Shown here in pieces: positions 1 to 8,033 of a stretch of DNA of 54,137 nucleotides. Position 1 is the first letter of the stretch. Each line of letters begins with the position of its first letter. Origin of the DNA: a virus; IMG/VR virus record IMGVR_UViG_3300020233_000010, positions 1-54,137 of that record. The stretch is one strand, 5' to 3'. Under the pieces are notes generated by a model. That model saw only the letters and a program-made list of their open reading frames with translations, was not told the DNA's origin and ran no database searches. A program made the translations under genes and the position numbers.

Positions 1-130
1 CACAGCTCTGTTAGCTATTTCGCCATTGACGTTTTTTGTCACAGCTCTGTTAGCTATTTCGCCATTGACGTTTTTTGTCACAGCTCTGTTATCTATTTCG
101 CCATTGACGTTTTTTGTCACATCTCTGTTT
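1..130 (-). repeat. 39-nt in-frame tandem repeats, left contig end
   Basis: About three and a third copies of a 39-nt unit (CACAGCTCTGTTAGCTATTT then CGCCATTGACGTTTTTTGT on the + strand). Each unit encodes 13 residues. Copies differ by only a few bases: GCT/GAT at the variable codon and CATCTCTG in the first copy. The same unit occurs at 54013-54137 and 53343-53452. Confidence 0.95.
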
Positions 131-147
131 GTGTTTGCAGTGCCCAT
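1..147 (-). CDS. N-terminal part of repeat-flanked SAM methyltransferase (continues at 54137)
   Basis: An ATG at 147-145 is preceded by AGGAGAAATCC at good Shine-Dalgarno spacing. The frame is open for exactly 49 codons to base 1 and continues in phase into the frame ending at 53316 when the window is closed into a circle. It encodes a short leader (MGTANT) and then 13-residue repeats of the type NRAVTKNVNGEIA. Joining the two ends directly makes one repeat four residues short (TKNV, 12 nt, missing), which does not break the frame. The catalytic domain is in the segment at 53316-54137. Start and continuity are well supported; the true repeat number is unknown because the contig ends here. Confidence 0.75.
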   Translation of the reverse strand, partial: MGTANTNRDVTKNVNGEIDNRAVTKNVNGEIANRAVTKNVNGEIANRAV

Positions 148-177
148 TTGGATTTCTCCTATTGTATTTTTATAGTG

Positions 178-441
178 TTACTTTGATTTGTTACTAGGTG
201 CGTTACCTTTGTTTTTATTTTCAGCAGCTTCCTTTTCTGCTTTCTCAGCAGCTTCCTTTTCAGCAGCTACTTCTTCGGCTGACTTTTGCTTCTGCTTTAT
301 TTCCTTAGCATCTTTCGCATCAATGAATACATCGGCCAAAGAACTTTCCACTTCGTACTTCTCACCTTCCTTGAACGTTTTAACTTCAAGACCATCTTCA
401 GATCCTTGGCGGGTTGCCGACATCTTTATACACTTACTCAT
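178..441 (-). CDS. Small acidic/lysine-rich protein downstream of the capsid genes
   Basis: 87 residues with an AAGGAGAATATGAA ribosome binding site. The N-terminal half has the pattern of small phage head-region proteins (a K-x-F-x-x-G-x-x-Y-x-V segment followed by LADVFID). The C-terminal half is an Ala/Glu/Lys-rich helix with the repeated motif EKEAAEKAEKEAAEN. It lies after the decoration protein in the head operon, so a minor virion or head-completion role is plausible, but no family is certain. Confidence 0.7.
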   Translation of the reverse strand: MSKCIKMSATRQGSEDGLEVKTFKEGEKYEVESSLADVFIDAKDAKEIKQKQKSAEEVAAEKEAAEKAEKEAAENKNKGNAPSNKSK

Positions 442-542
442 TTCATATTCTCCTTATAAAAAAAGCACCACCACCCGTCCACAGAATTGGGGAAGGAAGG
501 AGAGCAAACCGGCGGCGATGCAAAGGGCACTATCTTAAATCC

Positions 543-938
543 TTATGCCAATGGTGCGAGCGAAGGATTACCACGAACAACGGATGCAGAACTTACCAGT
601 ACAGGGGAAGTTCCTGCTACCGCAGAAATTGCAGCACGGATATACCGACTACCGCCAGTATATCCAACTCGCGTAACTCCATTATCGTTGGCTGCTGTAA
701 CAACAGGAGCAGCGCCATCCAAATCGGCAGCCGCTACAGTTGTAAACGTTGAGTTATCATCCGACTCCTCAATGATATGTGTAAATACAGGGCTAGTACC
801 ACTGGCCAATCCCATATCAAACACCACCATTGCAGCATCGTATCCACGTAGATCAACGCCAGTTCCATCCGCCGTAGCTGTACGAGACAGCGGAAGCAGA
901 GACTGTGCGATATCTACATTACTTTTTAAATCACGCAT
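543..938 (-). CDS. Putative head decoration/capsid accessory protein
   Basis: 131 residues starting MRDLKSN, immediately downstream of the major capsid gene. The sequence has the beta-rich, Ala/Thr/Val-rich character of small HK97-phage capsid accessory proteins: a GVDLRGYDAAMVVFD strand, an EESDDNSTFTTV turn and an R-x-GY-x-GGSRYIRA strand, ending ASVVRGNPS. I recognise the pattern from phage proteins found next to HK97-type capsid genes. The exact role (decoration versus head stabilisation) is inferred from position. Confidence 0.7.
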   Translation of the reverse strand: MRDLKSNVDIAQSLLPLSRTATADGTGVDLRGYDAAMVVFDMGLASGTSPVFTHIIEESDDNSTFTTVAAADLDGAAPVVTAANDNGVTRVGYTGGSRYIRAAISAVAGTSPVLVSSASVVRGNPSLAPLA

Positions 939-982
939 TGTAAAAATCCTCCATTTGGATTATTGAAAAATGTCAGAAAGAT

Positions 983-2266
983 TTATGTAGATATCTTCTG
1001 AATCTTGAACGCTTCAAAATTAACAACGTCGCCACCGACTCGCCGTGTGCTGTAGAACTTAACAAAAGGCTTGGCGGTATAAGGATCGCGAAGAACTCGG
1101 ATGCCGGAACGCTCAACGATAGTATATGCAGCGCCGAAATCACCGAACGCAACAGCCAAAGCATTGGCAGCTACGGCCGCAACATCATTAGCTAGACGAA
1201 CAGGGTATCCCATCAATGTAGCTGGTTGGCCAACTTGAAGATTCGGCTGCCACAGATACTGACCATTAGAATCTTTCAACTTACGGACTGCTCCAACAGT
1301 AGTACGTTTCATCAAGAAGACGGCGCGGTTGCGGTAATCTTCTTTCAATGCAGTTTCCAAATCAATCAATCCATCAAACGTTACAGCAGCAGCAGCTCCG
1401 CTTACCACCTGTTCAATAGTTCCCCATGCTGTGCCAGCCGTATAGCTCATGATTCCGCGTGGCTTGCCAACTCCGGTTCCATTGACATAGGCAGTTGCTT
1501 CTGTACGGCGGAACTTGTCGGCAATCTTACGCGCAAGCCAACCTTCAACACTGAATCCAGTATCGTCAAGCATACGTTGCGTGGCGCGTGGTTCGGCATA
1601 GATTTCGTGAGCAACAATCTCGTTCTTCTTAATCTGCGGCGTTGCAGTTTCAGGACGAGATTCTTTCTCAGCTACCCAGCCAGAAGCAGCTTCGTCTGTA
1701 TCAGAAACCAGCTCCAGAGAATTGCCGGAAATAGTTTCGACAGTTGCAAGCTCGCGCAAAGGTGAGGACTCATTAATGTCAGTGATAATCCGCGCACTCA
1801 TCTGAGGAGTTACCCAATAACCACCGTCAGGATCAGAACCGACAGACAATGCTTTGTACTGGTCAGGCCCCATTCCTTTCTCATCTTTGCGAAGGTACTT
1901 ACCAAAGCTTTTCTGGTAAGCAAGGAACTCCTCAACGTCAATGTTTTTCTCATCGAACTCGCGACCAGTCTTAGAATCCTTAAGGTGTAAGAATGCAGTC
2001 GCAAGTTTAACGGTTGCAGAATCGTCACTGCCAGCACCGGAACGGTTTGCAGCCGTTGCAATAAGATCAACATTGTCGTTGACCTTAGACAGCTTTTCCT
2101 GCCATGCGTCTACATCAGTGTTGAGCTTCGTTACCTTTTCTTCCAGATCGGCAGGAGCGTATCCTTTTTCTTCAATACTTTTCAAGCGCAGATCATTTGC
2201 TTCCTGAAACTGTATGAAGGTAGTAGACAAACCATCTACCGCTGTTTTAACTTCATTGAGATCCAT
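983..2266 (-). CDS. Major capsid protein (HK97 fold)
   Basis: About 427 residues. The first roughly 100 residues are coiled-coil-like (MDLNEVKTAVDGL...; DLEEKVTKLNTDVDAWQEKL), as in the HK97 delta domain that acts as scaffold and is removed by the prohead protease. The rest has the HK97-family pattern: ALSVGSDPDGGYWVTPQ, ESSPLRELATVETISG, then GKPRGIMSY and a C-terminal RVGGDVVNFEAFKIQK segment. I chose the ATG at 2266 because AGAGG lies about 8 nt upstream; an in-frame ATG two codons earlier overlaps the protease stop. Gene order portal, MuF, protease, capsid supports the call. Confidence 0.95.
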   Translation of the reverse strand: MDLNEVKTAVDGLSTTFIQFQEANDLRLKSIEEKGYAPADLEEKVTKLNTDVDAWQEKLSKVNDNVDLIATAANRSGAGSDDSATVKLATAFLHLKDSKTGREFDEKNIDVEEFLAYQKSFGKYLRKDEKGMGPDQYKALSVGSDPDGGYWVTPQMSARIITDINESSPLRELATVETISGNSLELVSDTDEAASGWVAEKESRPETATPQIKKNEIVAHEIYAEPRATQRMLDDTGFSVEGWLARKIADKFRRTEATAYVNGTGVGKPRGIMSYTAGTAWGTIEQVVSGAAAAVTFDGLIDLETALKEDYRNRAVFLMKRTTVGAVRKLKDSNGQYLWQPNLQVGQPATLMGYPVRLANDVAAVAANALAVAFGDFGAAYTIVERSGIRVLRDPYTAKPFVKFYSTRRVGGDVVNFEAFKIQKIST

Positions 2267-2271
2267 TATCA

Positions 2272-3030
2272 TTACCTCTTAGTTATCATCGAATCACTAG
2301 CCTTTTTAATATTGGCCAGCATACCTTTAATTCCAGCATCCCGCTGATCGTTATCAGATTCCTCAACATCACGCTGAGAATTCCACTTGCTAGACATAGC
2401 TTTTGCTATGCTTCTTGAAAATCCTACATCTCGTAGGTAATTTTCTACACTTCTTACACTGTCAAGTTTATCCACTGTTACTTTACCAACAACAGAACCG
2501 CTTTCACTCTTAACAGCTTGTATCTTAGCCCGTTGGTTTGCTGGGAATGTAACTATTGAAATTTCCCACAGATCAACGTTCTTGATTTTCCGCTTCATTC
2601 TATCGCGACTAACTTCAATATCGTTTTCTCGGTCAGGTATCGTAAAGCCGATAGACATGCGGTCAATAGCTTTAGCCTTTAGCAACTCATACGCTTCCAA
2701 TCCTTTTTGCACAGTAAGCACAAGTTTCGCCTCAAAGTATAGACCAGTCTTGTCTTCTTGCAACACTGTTATAGTGCCTATCGGCTGACGAGAGTCGTGC
2801 ATCCATAATAAGCGTATACCTTTGACGCCTTTTTTCTTTAGAGATTCAGCAAAAGCACCAGGAACAATAATGTCACGATCAGAATCAACGTTATTAAATA
2901 CGGAAGCGTAACCTTTAAAAGTTCCTTCTTCTGTAAGTTCCTTAATTTCAAATTCAACGTTGATCCTTCCTTCTTTAGATTCAAGACCATCTTGCCATTC
3001 TTCATCTTCCATACTCAACATTTCAAACAT
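2272..3030 (-). CDS. Prohead maturation serine protease (HK97 gp4 family)
   Basis: 252 residues with the herpesvirus-assemblin/HK97-type pattern: FKGYASVFNNVDSDRDIIVPGAF near residue 40, the catalytic His in LLWMHDS (H78), and the catalytic Ser in DRMSIGF (S126), followed by a WEISIVTFPANQRAKI strand. It cleaves the scaffold region of the capsid protein during head maturation. The Shine-Dalgarno is AGGAGAAATAAATT. The stop codon overlaps the capsid start region, suggesting translational coupling. Confidence 0.93.
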   Translation of the reverse strand: MFEMLSMEDEEWQDGLESKEGRINVEFEIKELTEEGTFKGYASVFNNVDSDRDIIVPGAFAESLKKKGVKGIRLLWMHDSRQPIGTITVLQEDKTGLYFEAKLVLTVQKGLEAYELLKAKAIDRMSIGFTIPDRENDIEVSRDRMKRKIKNVDLWEISIVTFPANQRAKIQAVKSESGSVVGKVTVDKLDSVRSVENYLRDVGFSRSIAKAMSSKWNSQRDVEESDNDQRDAGIKGMLANIKKASDSMITKR

Positions 3031-3044
3031 AATTTATTTCTCCT

Positions 3045-3956
3045 CTATTCAGTCCTATATAGTAGTACACATCTGCATTGAACAATCTGACTCGCAGGGC
3101 CACGTGGATCACCTGGGAATTTCAAAGTGTCAGCCCCAATTGAAAAAGATTCGTTGAATCCAACTCTTTGTCCATCCGCCGCTTCATGGTCCGGTCTTAC
3201 TCTTCCATCTTCTACAGTACCCCACTCCTTAATCGGTGAGAATCCTGTTGATCCTATCGCATCGTTCATGGCACTGTTCGCAGCACTATGCGTTTCCGTT
3301 CTTGCAATCATTATTGAGCGTGTCCGCGCCGTCTGCCTGCCTGTACCACTAATAGAACTGACAATCCCTCTAGCAACATCTCGTGGACCTTTTCCTTCAC
3401 TGATTCCATTAACTATAATACGATTGATCTTTCGTTTCGTCGTTTCGCTAATGGCTTCTGCTTTCTTTAAACCGTTTTCCGCTATATATTCTTTCTGCCT
3501 TCTTATAAACTCGCTATCAACATCCTTCGTTTCAATGCGTACAGATTCTTGCTTACCTTGTATAGAGTTGATAGCAGGTCTTCCTACCTTTTCATATACA
3601 GATCTATAGAATGTTTCAAGCGTCTTACGAATATCAGATAACGTTTCATTTACTGCTACTATTGCAGCTCTTGCCGCCGCTGTATCATTAGTCTCTTCCA
3701 AGTATGCTGTGGCCGCTATAGTCGCCTGTCTTGTTATTGCGGCTGTCATTGATCTTGTCAAGCTACGCTCCAAAGCTAATTGCATTCTTAACTGAACTGC
3801 TATCATCCTTGCACGTTCTCTTCTGTTCCTCGGATTCAATGGTACAAACTTAGTAGTAGGATAGGCTTTCCTTACCAACTTCAATATCGTAGGTTTGTTC
3901 TCATCTAACATCTTAACAATGCCATCTGAATCCATTGATGATATATTCAATTCCAC
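3045..3956 (-). CDS. MuF/SPP1 gp7-like head morphogenesis protein
   Basis: About 300 residues with a long helical N-terminus (RNRRERARMIAVQLRMQL...). The C-terminal domain has the phage Mu F pattern: ARTETHSAANSAMNDA, EWGTVEDGRVRPDHEAADGQRV, and the terminal cysteine segment IVQCRCVLLY. These minor head proteins bind the portal and may be ejected with DNA. The start is uncertain: a GTG at 3956 overlaps the portal stop (TAGTG), an ATG lies at 3935, and the frame is open to 4037. The gene sits between portal and protease, the normal place for MuF. Confidence 0.88.
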   Translation of the reverse strand: MELNISSMDSDGIVKMLDENKPTILKLVRKAYPTTKFVPLNPRNRRERARMIAVQLRMQLALERSLTRSMTAAITRQATIAATAYLEETNDTAAARAAIVAVNETLSDIRKTLETFYRSVYEKVGRPAINSIQGKQESVRIETKDVDSEFIRRQKEYIAENGLKKAEAISETTKRKINRIIVNGISEGKGPRDVARGIVSSISGTGRQTARTRSIMIARTETHSAANSAMNDAIGSTGFSPIKEWGTVEDGRVRPDHEAADGQRVGFNESFSIGADTLKFPGDPRGPASQIVQCRCVLLYRTE

Positions 3957-5320
3957 TATTCCGTACCTGTTTTCTCGTATGCTAATTCTGTCAACGCTCT
4001 TGCGCGTATTTCCCCGACACCTTGATCTATCAACCATAGATTGTAATCTTCTTTGCTAAGATCAAGATCGGTCATTGCTTTGCTCGCATCCTTTGCAGGT
4101 TCTGCTAGGTCAGCGCCAAGCGGTATCATTGTGGCTGACACTAATATCTCATCTCCGTTCGGGTCATCCTTGAATCCTAGTGATTGTCGCTTTTCATTTA
4201 TAGTAAGGAAGTCAGCTTTCGATATACGATCCCAACGTTGCTGGCGGCGCGGTTCCAAAGCTGGACATTCGTCATAGTCTGGCATTATCATTAACGACGG
4301 ATCGTCAAACATTGGAACCAGCCAATTATTTAATTCTGCCAAGATCATTCCAAGCAAAGGAATAATAGTATTGTCCCAAAAGTAAAGTCTCGCTTCTGCT
4401 ACATTGCTAAACGTTGCGCCCTCTGGTAATCCTAATAAGAAAGGAGGGACGCCGAACGCTTGACATATAAATCTTGCGGTTGTTCCTTTGTTCTCAATAA
4501 TAGCCATGTCCTTTGGATTGAAAGACATTCCTTCAAACGATAATCCCTTCTCAAGTATTAAATTCTTATTCGCATTGATAGATCCTGTCTGCTTTTCCTT
4601 TAGCTGATTCATAATGCGGAAATACTCTTTATCCCCAAGTGTCTTATCTGTTTTGATAACTGAGCCGCTGAATACTCCGTTCTTCAACATACTATAGTTC
4701 CATATATCAATCTCGTTATGTTGGTCAATGTTTGAAGCAGCTATAGATATGGGACTTAGACCAAGGAAGTCATCAAACGGATTGAATGTTTTCAAATGCA
4801 GAATCTGTGACTGTCCTGTAAGATCATTGACGGGCCAGTGTACACTTCCATTCGTTGTTGAGTAGCGGTATCCTGTGATAGATTTGCTCCCAGCTATAAT
4901 ACTCATCCTATCGGGGCGCTTAACATATATCTCTCTTGGAGGCGCTGTTTCTCTTGGCGCTACTGCTTCAAAGTAAGTGTTGCCAGTTATATTGTAATAG
5001 CCAACTAAGGAATGGATAAGACGTGCTAAAGATTCCTGAGGATTGGGGCGCTTCAATAGTAAGTTCAGAGGATGATTGAATTCTTCTTCCTTATCACCAT
5101 CACCTTTATGTCTATATAATTTCAGCGGAACACTGGCTGCGCTCCTTGCTACTTCTTCAATACATCTAAATGCTATAACGTTTTTCTTGTAACCTTCTTC
5201 CGATAATTTGATCGGGTTGTTATTGCTCCATATAGGCATGTCTGCTCTTGGACCATATACCAATCCATCGACAGCACTGTCTTTCTCAAACAACGCTCTC
5301 ATTGCTGCTCTAAACTTCAT
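3956..5320 (-). CDS. Portal protein (HK97/lambda gpB-type)
   Basis: About 454 residues. Recognisable portal segments are IAFRCIEEVARSAASVPLKLY, the PNPQESLARLIHSLVGYYNITGN stretch, RPDRMSI, the LSPISIAA region and FGVPPFLLGLPEGATFSNVAEAR. It forms the dodecameric DNA entry vertex. I chose the ATG at 5320 because it overlaps the upstream stop as ATGA and has GGGAGAG upstream; the frame is open to 5368. The C-terminus is rich in acidic and Ala residues. Confidence 0.95.
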   Translation of the reverse strand: MKFRAAMRALFEKDSAVDGLVYGPRADMPIWSNNNPIKLSEEGYKKNVIAFRCIEEVARSAASVPLKLYRHKGDGDKEEEFNHPLNLLLKRPNPQESLARLIHSLVGYYNITGNTYFEAVAPRETAPPREIYVKRPDRMSIIAGSKSITGYRYSTTNGSVHWPVNDLTGQSQILHLKTFNPFDDFLGLSPISIAASNIDQHNEIDIWNYSMLKNGVFSGSVIKTDKTLGDKEYFRIMNQLKEKQTGSINANKNLILEKGLSFEGMSFNPKDMAIIENKGTTARFICQAFGVPPFLLGLPEGATFSNVAEARLYFWDNTIIPLLGMILAELNNWLVPMFDDPSLMIMPDYDECPALEPRRQQRWDRISKADFLTINEKRQSLGFKDDPNGDEILVSATMIPLGADLAEPAKDASKAMTDLDLSKEDYNLWLIDQGVGEIRARALTELAYEKTGTE

Positions 5321-5568
5321 GCTACTTCTCTCCCAACTGGTTCTGATATGTTGGACAATGGACGCCATTCCACAGCAGTATTAAAATCTTCATTTCCACT
5401 GGATGACATATCTTCTTTAAATATTCCGTAGCACCATTTCCCAGGATTGAAAGATACGCCTGTAAAGTGCGCTTCCGAAGTTACATGCTCTGACAATCTT
5501 ATCTCAACCTTCTGTCCTAACATAGGTAGCTGATTGAGAACATGGAACCATCGTTTGGTCTTTATCAT
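5317..5568 (-). CDS. Small DUF551-like protein between terminase and portal
   Basis: 83 residues (85 if the ATG at 5574 is used). It begins MIKTKRWFHVLNQLPMLGQKVEI and ends with an AVEWRPLS segment, which fits the DUF551-type pattern common in small phage proteins (W-x-x-V, LP-x-x-G-x-x-V, and a late WxPL). It is coupled to both neighbours by ATGA overlaps. Function is unknown. Confidence 0.75.
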   Translation of the reverse strand: MIKTKRWFHVLNQLPMLGQKVEIRLSEHVTSEAHFTGVSFNPGKWCYGIFKEDMSSSGNEDFNTAVEWRPLSNISEPVGREVA

Positions 5569-6785
5569 GCCCATCGTATTCTCATTCCACTGTCTGCAAC
5601 TTCTGCATTATAATGGAACCATGCAAGGGCCAAGCTGCATACACAGTCATCATTCAATCCTACTGGCGCAGAATACTTAACACCTGTTCTTGTGTACTCA
5701 TATTCAAAGTTGTCTAGCTCTATAGATATAGGTCCTTCAGGATAAGCTATATCGTGGTGCTGAATTCCTATGGCCAACTTCTCCATTAATAGTTGCTTGC
5801 TAGACTGACTGAATTTGTATCCTTCAACATTTGGATTGGTTTTCTGCAGGTCTTCAAGTATAGGATCTCCAACGCCTGTAGAATCGACGAGTGTTGGAGT
5901 GTCGCCTATCAGACCACTTATAACACGTTTCGTATCTACCCAAGATTTCTGGAATCGTTCAAACCTGCAAACTTCTCCAGCATCATCTATCCCTATACCA
6001 ACTGTCCAATCCATAGTCTTAGCCAAATCCCATCCCCATATAACAGGGTCGCGCTTTGATAATAACTTTATACATGCAACAATGTCAGAAGTTCCGAATG
6101 GATTTCCTGCATCATCACTCGCTTCTGCTTCGTAAAGTTCTTTGAATACATTATCTGGGAGTAGAGATTGGGCATCATCTATTTCTTCTTGGTCAAGTAC
6201 TCCAGCTACAGCAGCGTCTCTTGATGTTATCTTATGGTATTCCATATTCTCAGCACCGGCTTCTGCTTTCCTTGCCAACATATAAAACCAGTTCTTCTTT
6301 CCTTTGACGTTGCCTATAAATCTCAATGGACCTTTAGTAGCTGTCAATGTTGAGCGTACTGCATACCAAGCTTCCTGTCTTATCCGTGATGCCTCATCCA
6401 TAACCGCAGCCCACACATCTTCACCATATAAATTATCTGGCTTCTCTGCAGACTTAAACCATATCTTCGTATCGTTTGGAATTAGGTGTATTGTCATATC
6501 CCCTTCGTTTGCATGATACAGATCTTTTGGAAGGGAACGTTTCATTCTTGTAAATGCAATCTTGGCTTGAGGATAGACTGGGGCAATCCACCAGAAGTTT
6601 CCACCGGCTCTTCCTTGCATAGCCTGTTCAAACAGCCATACTATACAGCCGACAGTTTTTCCGCTCTTTGTTCCCGCTTCTATAACACTATATCTAATGG
6701 CACTGAATATAGCGGCAGTCTGTTTAGGGTACATCCACGGTCTGGTGTAGTGAAATGACTTCGGGGCTTTTCTTGGGTTAGCCAT
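5565..6785 (-). CDS. terL: Terminase large subunit
   Basis: About 406 residues. The N-terminal ATPase has Walker A AGTKSGKT (residues 37-44) and Walker B AAVMDEAS near residue 125. The C-terminal RNase H-like nuclease has its acidic residues in IWGWDLAKTMDWTV, LVDSTGVGD and LNDDCVCSLALAW. It powers DNA packaging and makes the headful or site-specific cut. The ATG at 6785 overlaps the small-subunit stop by 8 nt and follows GGGGAG; the longer reading starts at TTG and is unlikely. This is the second gene of the late arm. Confidence 0.95.
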   Translation of the reverse strand: MANPRKAPKSFHYTRPWMYPKQTAAIFSAIRYSVIEAGTKSGKTVGCIVWLFEQAMQGRAGGNFWWIAPVYPQAKIAFTRMKRSLPKDLYHANEGDMTIHLIPNDTKIWFKSAEKPDNLYGEDVWAAVMDEASRIRQEAWYAVRSTLTATKGPLRFIGNVKGKKNWFYMLARKAEAGAENMEYHKITSRDAAVAGVLDQEEIDDAQSLLPDNVFKELYEAEASDDAGNPFGTSDIVACIKLLSKRDPVIWGWDLAKTMDWTVGIGIDDAGEVCRFERFQKSWVDTKRVISGLIGDTPTLVDSTGVGDPILEDLQKTNPNVEGYKFSQSSKQLLMEKLAIGIQHHDIAYPEGPISIELDNFEYEYTRTGVKYSAPVGLNDDCVCSLALAWFHYNAEVADSGMRIRWA

Positions 6786-7203
6786 TATCTTCAATCTCCC
6801 CTTCCAAAGTAGTACCGCTTATATCCATAGTGAATGGGAATGGTTTTAAACCTTTACCACCGGAAGTAAGATCGATAGCTTTTAGATCGGGAAGTATCTT
6901 AGCAAGCTTGCGGAATTTAAGATCCGCTCTGGTCTTTAATATTTTCGTTCGGGTGAGAGACTTGGCGATAACTAGATTAACGTTATCTGGATTTTCCTTT
7001 GAGTTCTTCGCATTCTTAACAGCATTATTAAGCTCGCCGAGCTCTACATCTATTTTTGCTAAGCCCTGCAGAAGTATAGCGCCGTTTATTCTGTCACGAG
7101 TAGACTTCTTATTGATCGCTCGGTTATGATCGCGCCGAGCTGTTGGGTAGGTCTTTAATGCTTTAGTCTTTGCAACACTGACAGCACTAGATGAACTCGC
7201 CAT
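6778..7203 (-). CDS. terS: Probable terminase small subunit
   Basis: 141 residues, basic and helical, first gene of the leftward arm and overlapping the large terminase. It has the length and position of a DNA-recognising small terminase, but I do not see a diagnostic helix-turn-helix. The C-terminus is acidic (TLEGEIEDNG), a common site for large-subunit contact. The call rests mainly on synteny. Confidence 0.75.
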   Translation of the reverse strand: MASSSSAVSVAKTKALKTYPTARRDHNRAINKKSTRDRINGAILLQGLAKIDVELGELNNAVKNAKNSKENPDNVNLVIAKSLTRTKILKTRADLKFRKLAKILPDLKAIDLTSGGKGLKPFPFTMDISGTTLEGEIEDNG

Positions 7204-7259
7204 TTATAACTACCTCATTTCCTTTTTCTCAACAACGCTCTAAAAGATTTTACTCATAT

Positions 7260-7289
7260 GTTATGGACGTCATATTAATGGGCCGTCAA
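7260..7289 (-). promoter_or_regulatory. Leftward sigma70-like promoter for the terminase/late arm
   Basis: On the minus strand, TTGACG (complement of 7284-7289) is followed after 18 nt by CATAAC (complement of 7260-7265). This matches the -35 box at 5 of 6 bases and the -10 box at 4 of 6. Initiation near 7252 would leave about 50 nt before the terminase small subunit ATG. Confidence 0.45.
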
Positions 7290-7323
7290 TAATGAATGCA
7301 AGCGGTTTAGTTAACTTTATAGC

Positions 7324-7569
7324 TATTTCGCTTGTTTCGCTTTTATTTCGTTTTTGTTTTTTGTAAGTAGCTGTTATTAGTTATTTATTTCGCTTATTTC
7401 TCTTATTTCTCTTATTAATATATTTAATTGTATATATATATTCTATTTGTTAACTATACCTCTGATTTTATTTAGCGATTGGGGGGATTTTTAAAAAAAG
7501 CGAAATGCGAAGTAACATATTAATTTACTTAAAAAATACCGTAACCAGTAGCGAAATAAAAAGCGCAAT
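7324..7569. repeat. ATTTCGCT boxes in opposite orientations around an AT-rich core
   Basis: Exact ATTTCGCT at 7325-7332 and 7387-7394, and the exact complement AGCGAAAT at 7499-7506 and 7550-7557. One-mismatch variants lie at 7334 (GTTTCGCT), 7345 (ATTTCGTT), 7396 and 7405 (ATTTCTCT, 9-nt period) and 7562 (AGCGCAAT). The + oriented boxes are left of the AT-rich core and the - oriented boxes are right of it. The pattern resembles iterons around a DNA unwinding element, or a multi-site operator. Confidence 0.65.
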
Positions 7570-7663
7570 AAATACAAATTAGCCCTAATTTTTTCCTAAA
7601 AAAGTGTAAGCACTCTTCAACCGTAAAGCTTACTGTTACGAAAAATACCTATAAAAATAGCAC

Positions 7664-7692
7664 TTGCCGAGCTTTATTTTTGGTACTACAAT
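7664..7692 (+). promoter_or_regulatory. Rightward sigma70-like early promoter
   Basis: TTGCCG (7664-7669), a 17-nt spacer and TACAAT (7687-7692): 4 of 6 and 5 of 6 matches at ideal spacing. Initiation would be near 7699, about 30 nt before the ATG at 7729. The 12-mer CGCACCCTGTAT overlaps the start point and recurs at 15505-15516, so it may be an operator. Confidence 0.65.
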
Positions 7693-7728
7693 ACGCACCC
7701 TGTATTAACTAATAGAAAGGTATTAACT

Positions 7729-8016
7729 ATGTCAAAGCTTAAAGAAGTAGAGAAAAGGCAGCAATCAGAGGATGATTATATCTTCACTTCCATACAAATA
7801 AAGGCGGGGTTGATGTGGAAGATAGAAGAATTCATTGAGAGTTGTCAAAGAAAAGAAGTCGGTTCAAGAAAAACGGCAGAACAGTTAATGAAGGAAGTTA
7901 ATAAAAAGAAGCTGACTGTAAAACAAGCTAACGATTATTTAAGAAAGAAGATACCTTACTTATCAAAAAGAGCTGTTGTGGAGTTAGCTCTAGAAGAGTT
8001 CTTTAGTAGTAAATAA
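7729..8016 (+). CDS. Small helical protein, possible ribbon-helix-helix regulator with an insertion
   Basis: 95 residues, first gene of the rightward arm. Residues 18-38 (YIFTSIQIKAGLMWKIEEFIE) look like the strand and first helix of a ribbon-helix-helix protein. The last 18 residues (LSKRAVVELALEEFFSSK) look like the second helix. They are separated by about 40 lysine-rich residues, which is unusual for that fold. Position beside the box-rich intergenic region would suit a regulator or origin-binding protein. The fold and function are inference. Confidence 0.75.
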   Translation: MSKLKEVEKRQQSEDDYIFTSIQIKAGLMWKIEEFIESCQRKEVGSRKTAEQLMKEVNKKKLTVKQANDYLRKKIPYLSKRAVVELALEEFFSSK

Positions 8017-8033
8017 ATCGTAAGGAGCGCGTA

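Larger units (their letters stand above)
7204..7728. other. Divergent intergenic region: candidate origin and control region
   Basis: A 525-nt gene-free stretch between the leftward terminase operon and the rightward replication operon. It holds divergent sigma70-like promoters, an AT-rich core around 7413-7450 and ATTTCGCT-type boxes on opposite strands on either side of it. It also holds a GTAAGC/GCTTAC dyad (7606-7611 and 7628-7633). No ORF with a plausible ribosome binding site is visible. Confidence 0.75.

Noticed and set aside
1-130. CRISPR-like array at the contig end
   Set aside because: The 39-nt units are contiguous without spacers, are in one reading frame and code for a peptide repeat.
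487-966. 159-codon + strand ORF
   Set aside because: Overlaps the decoration protein on the other strand and has no plausible neighbours or start signal.
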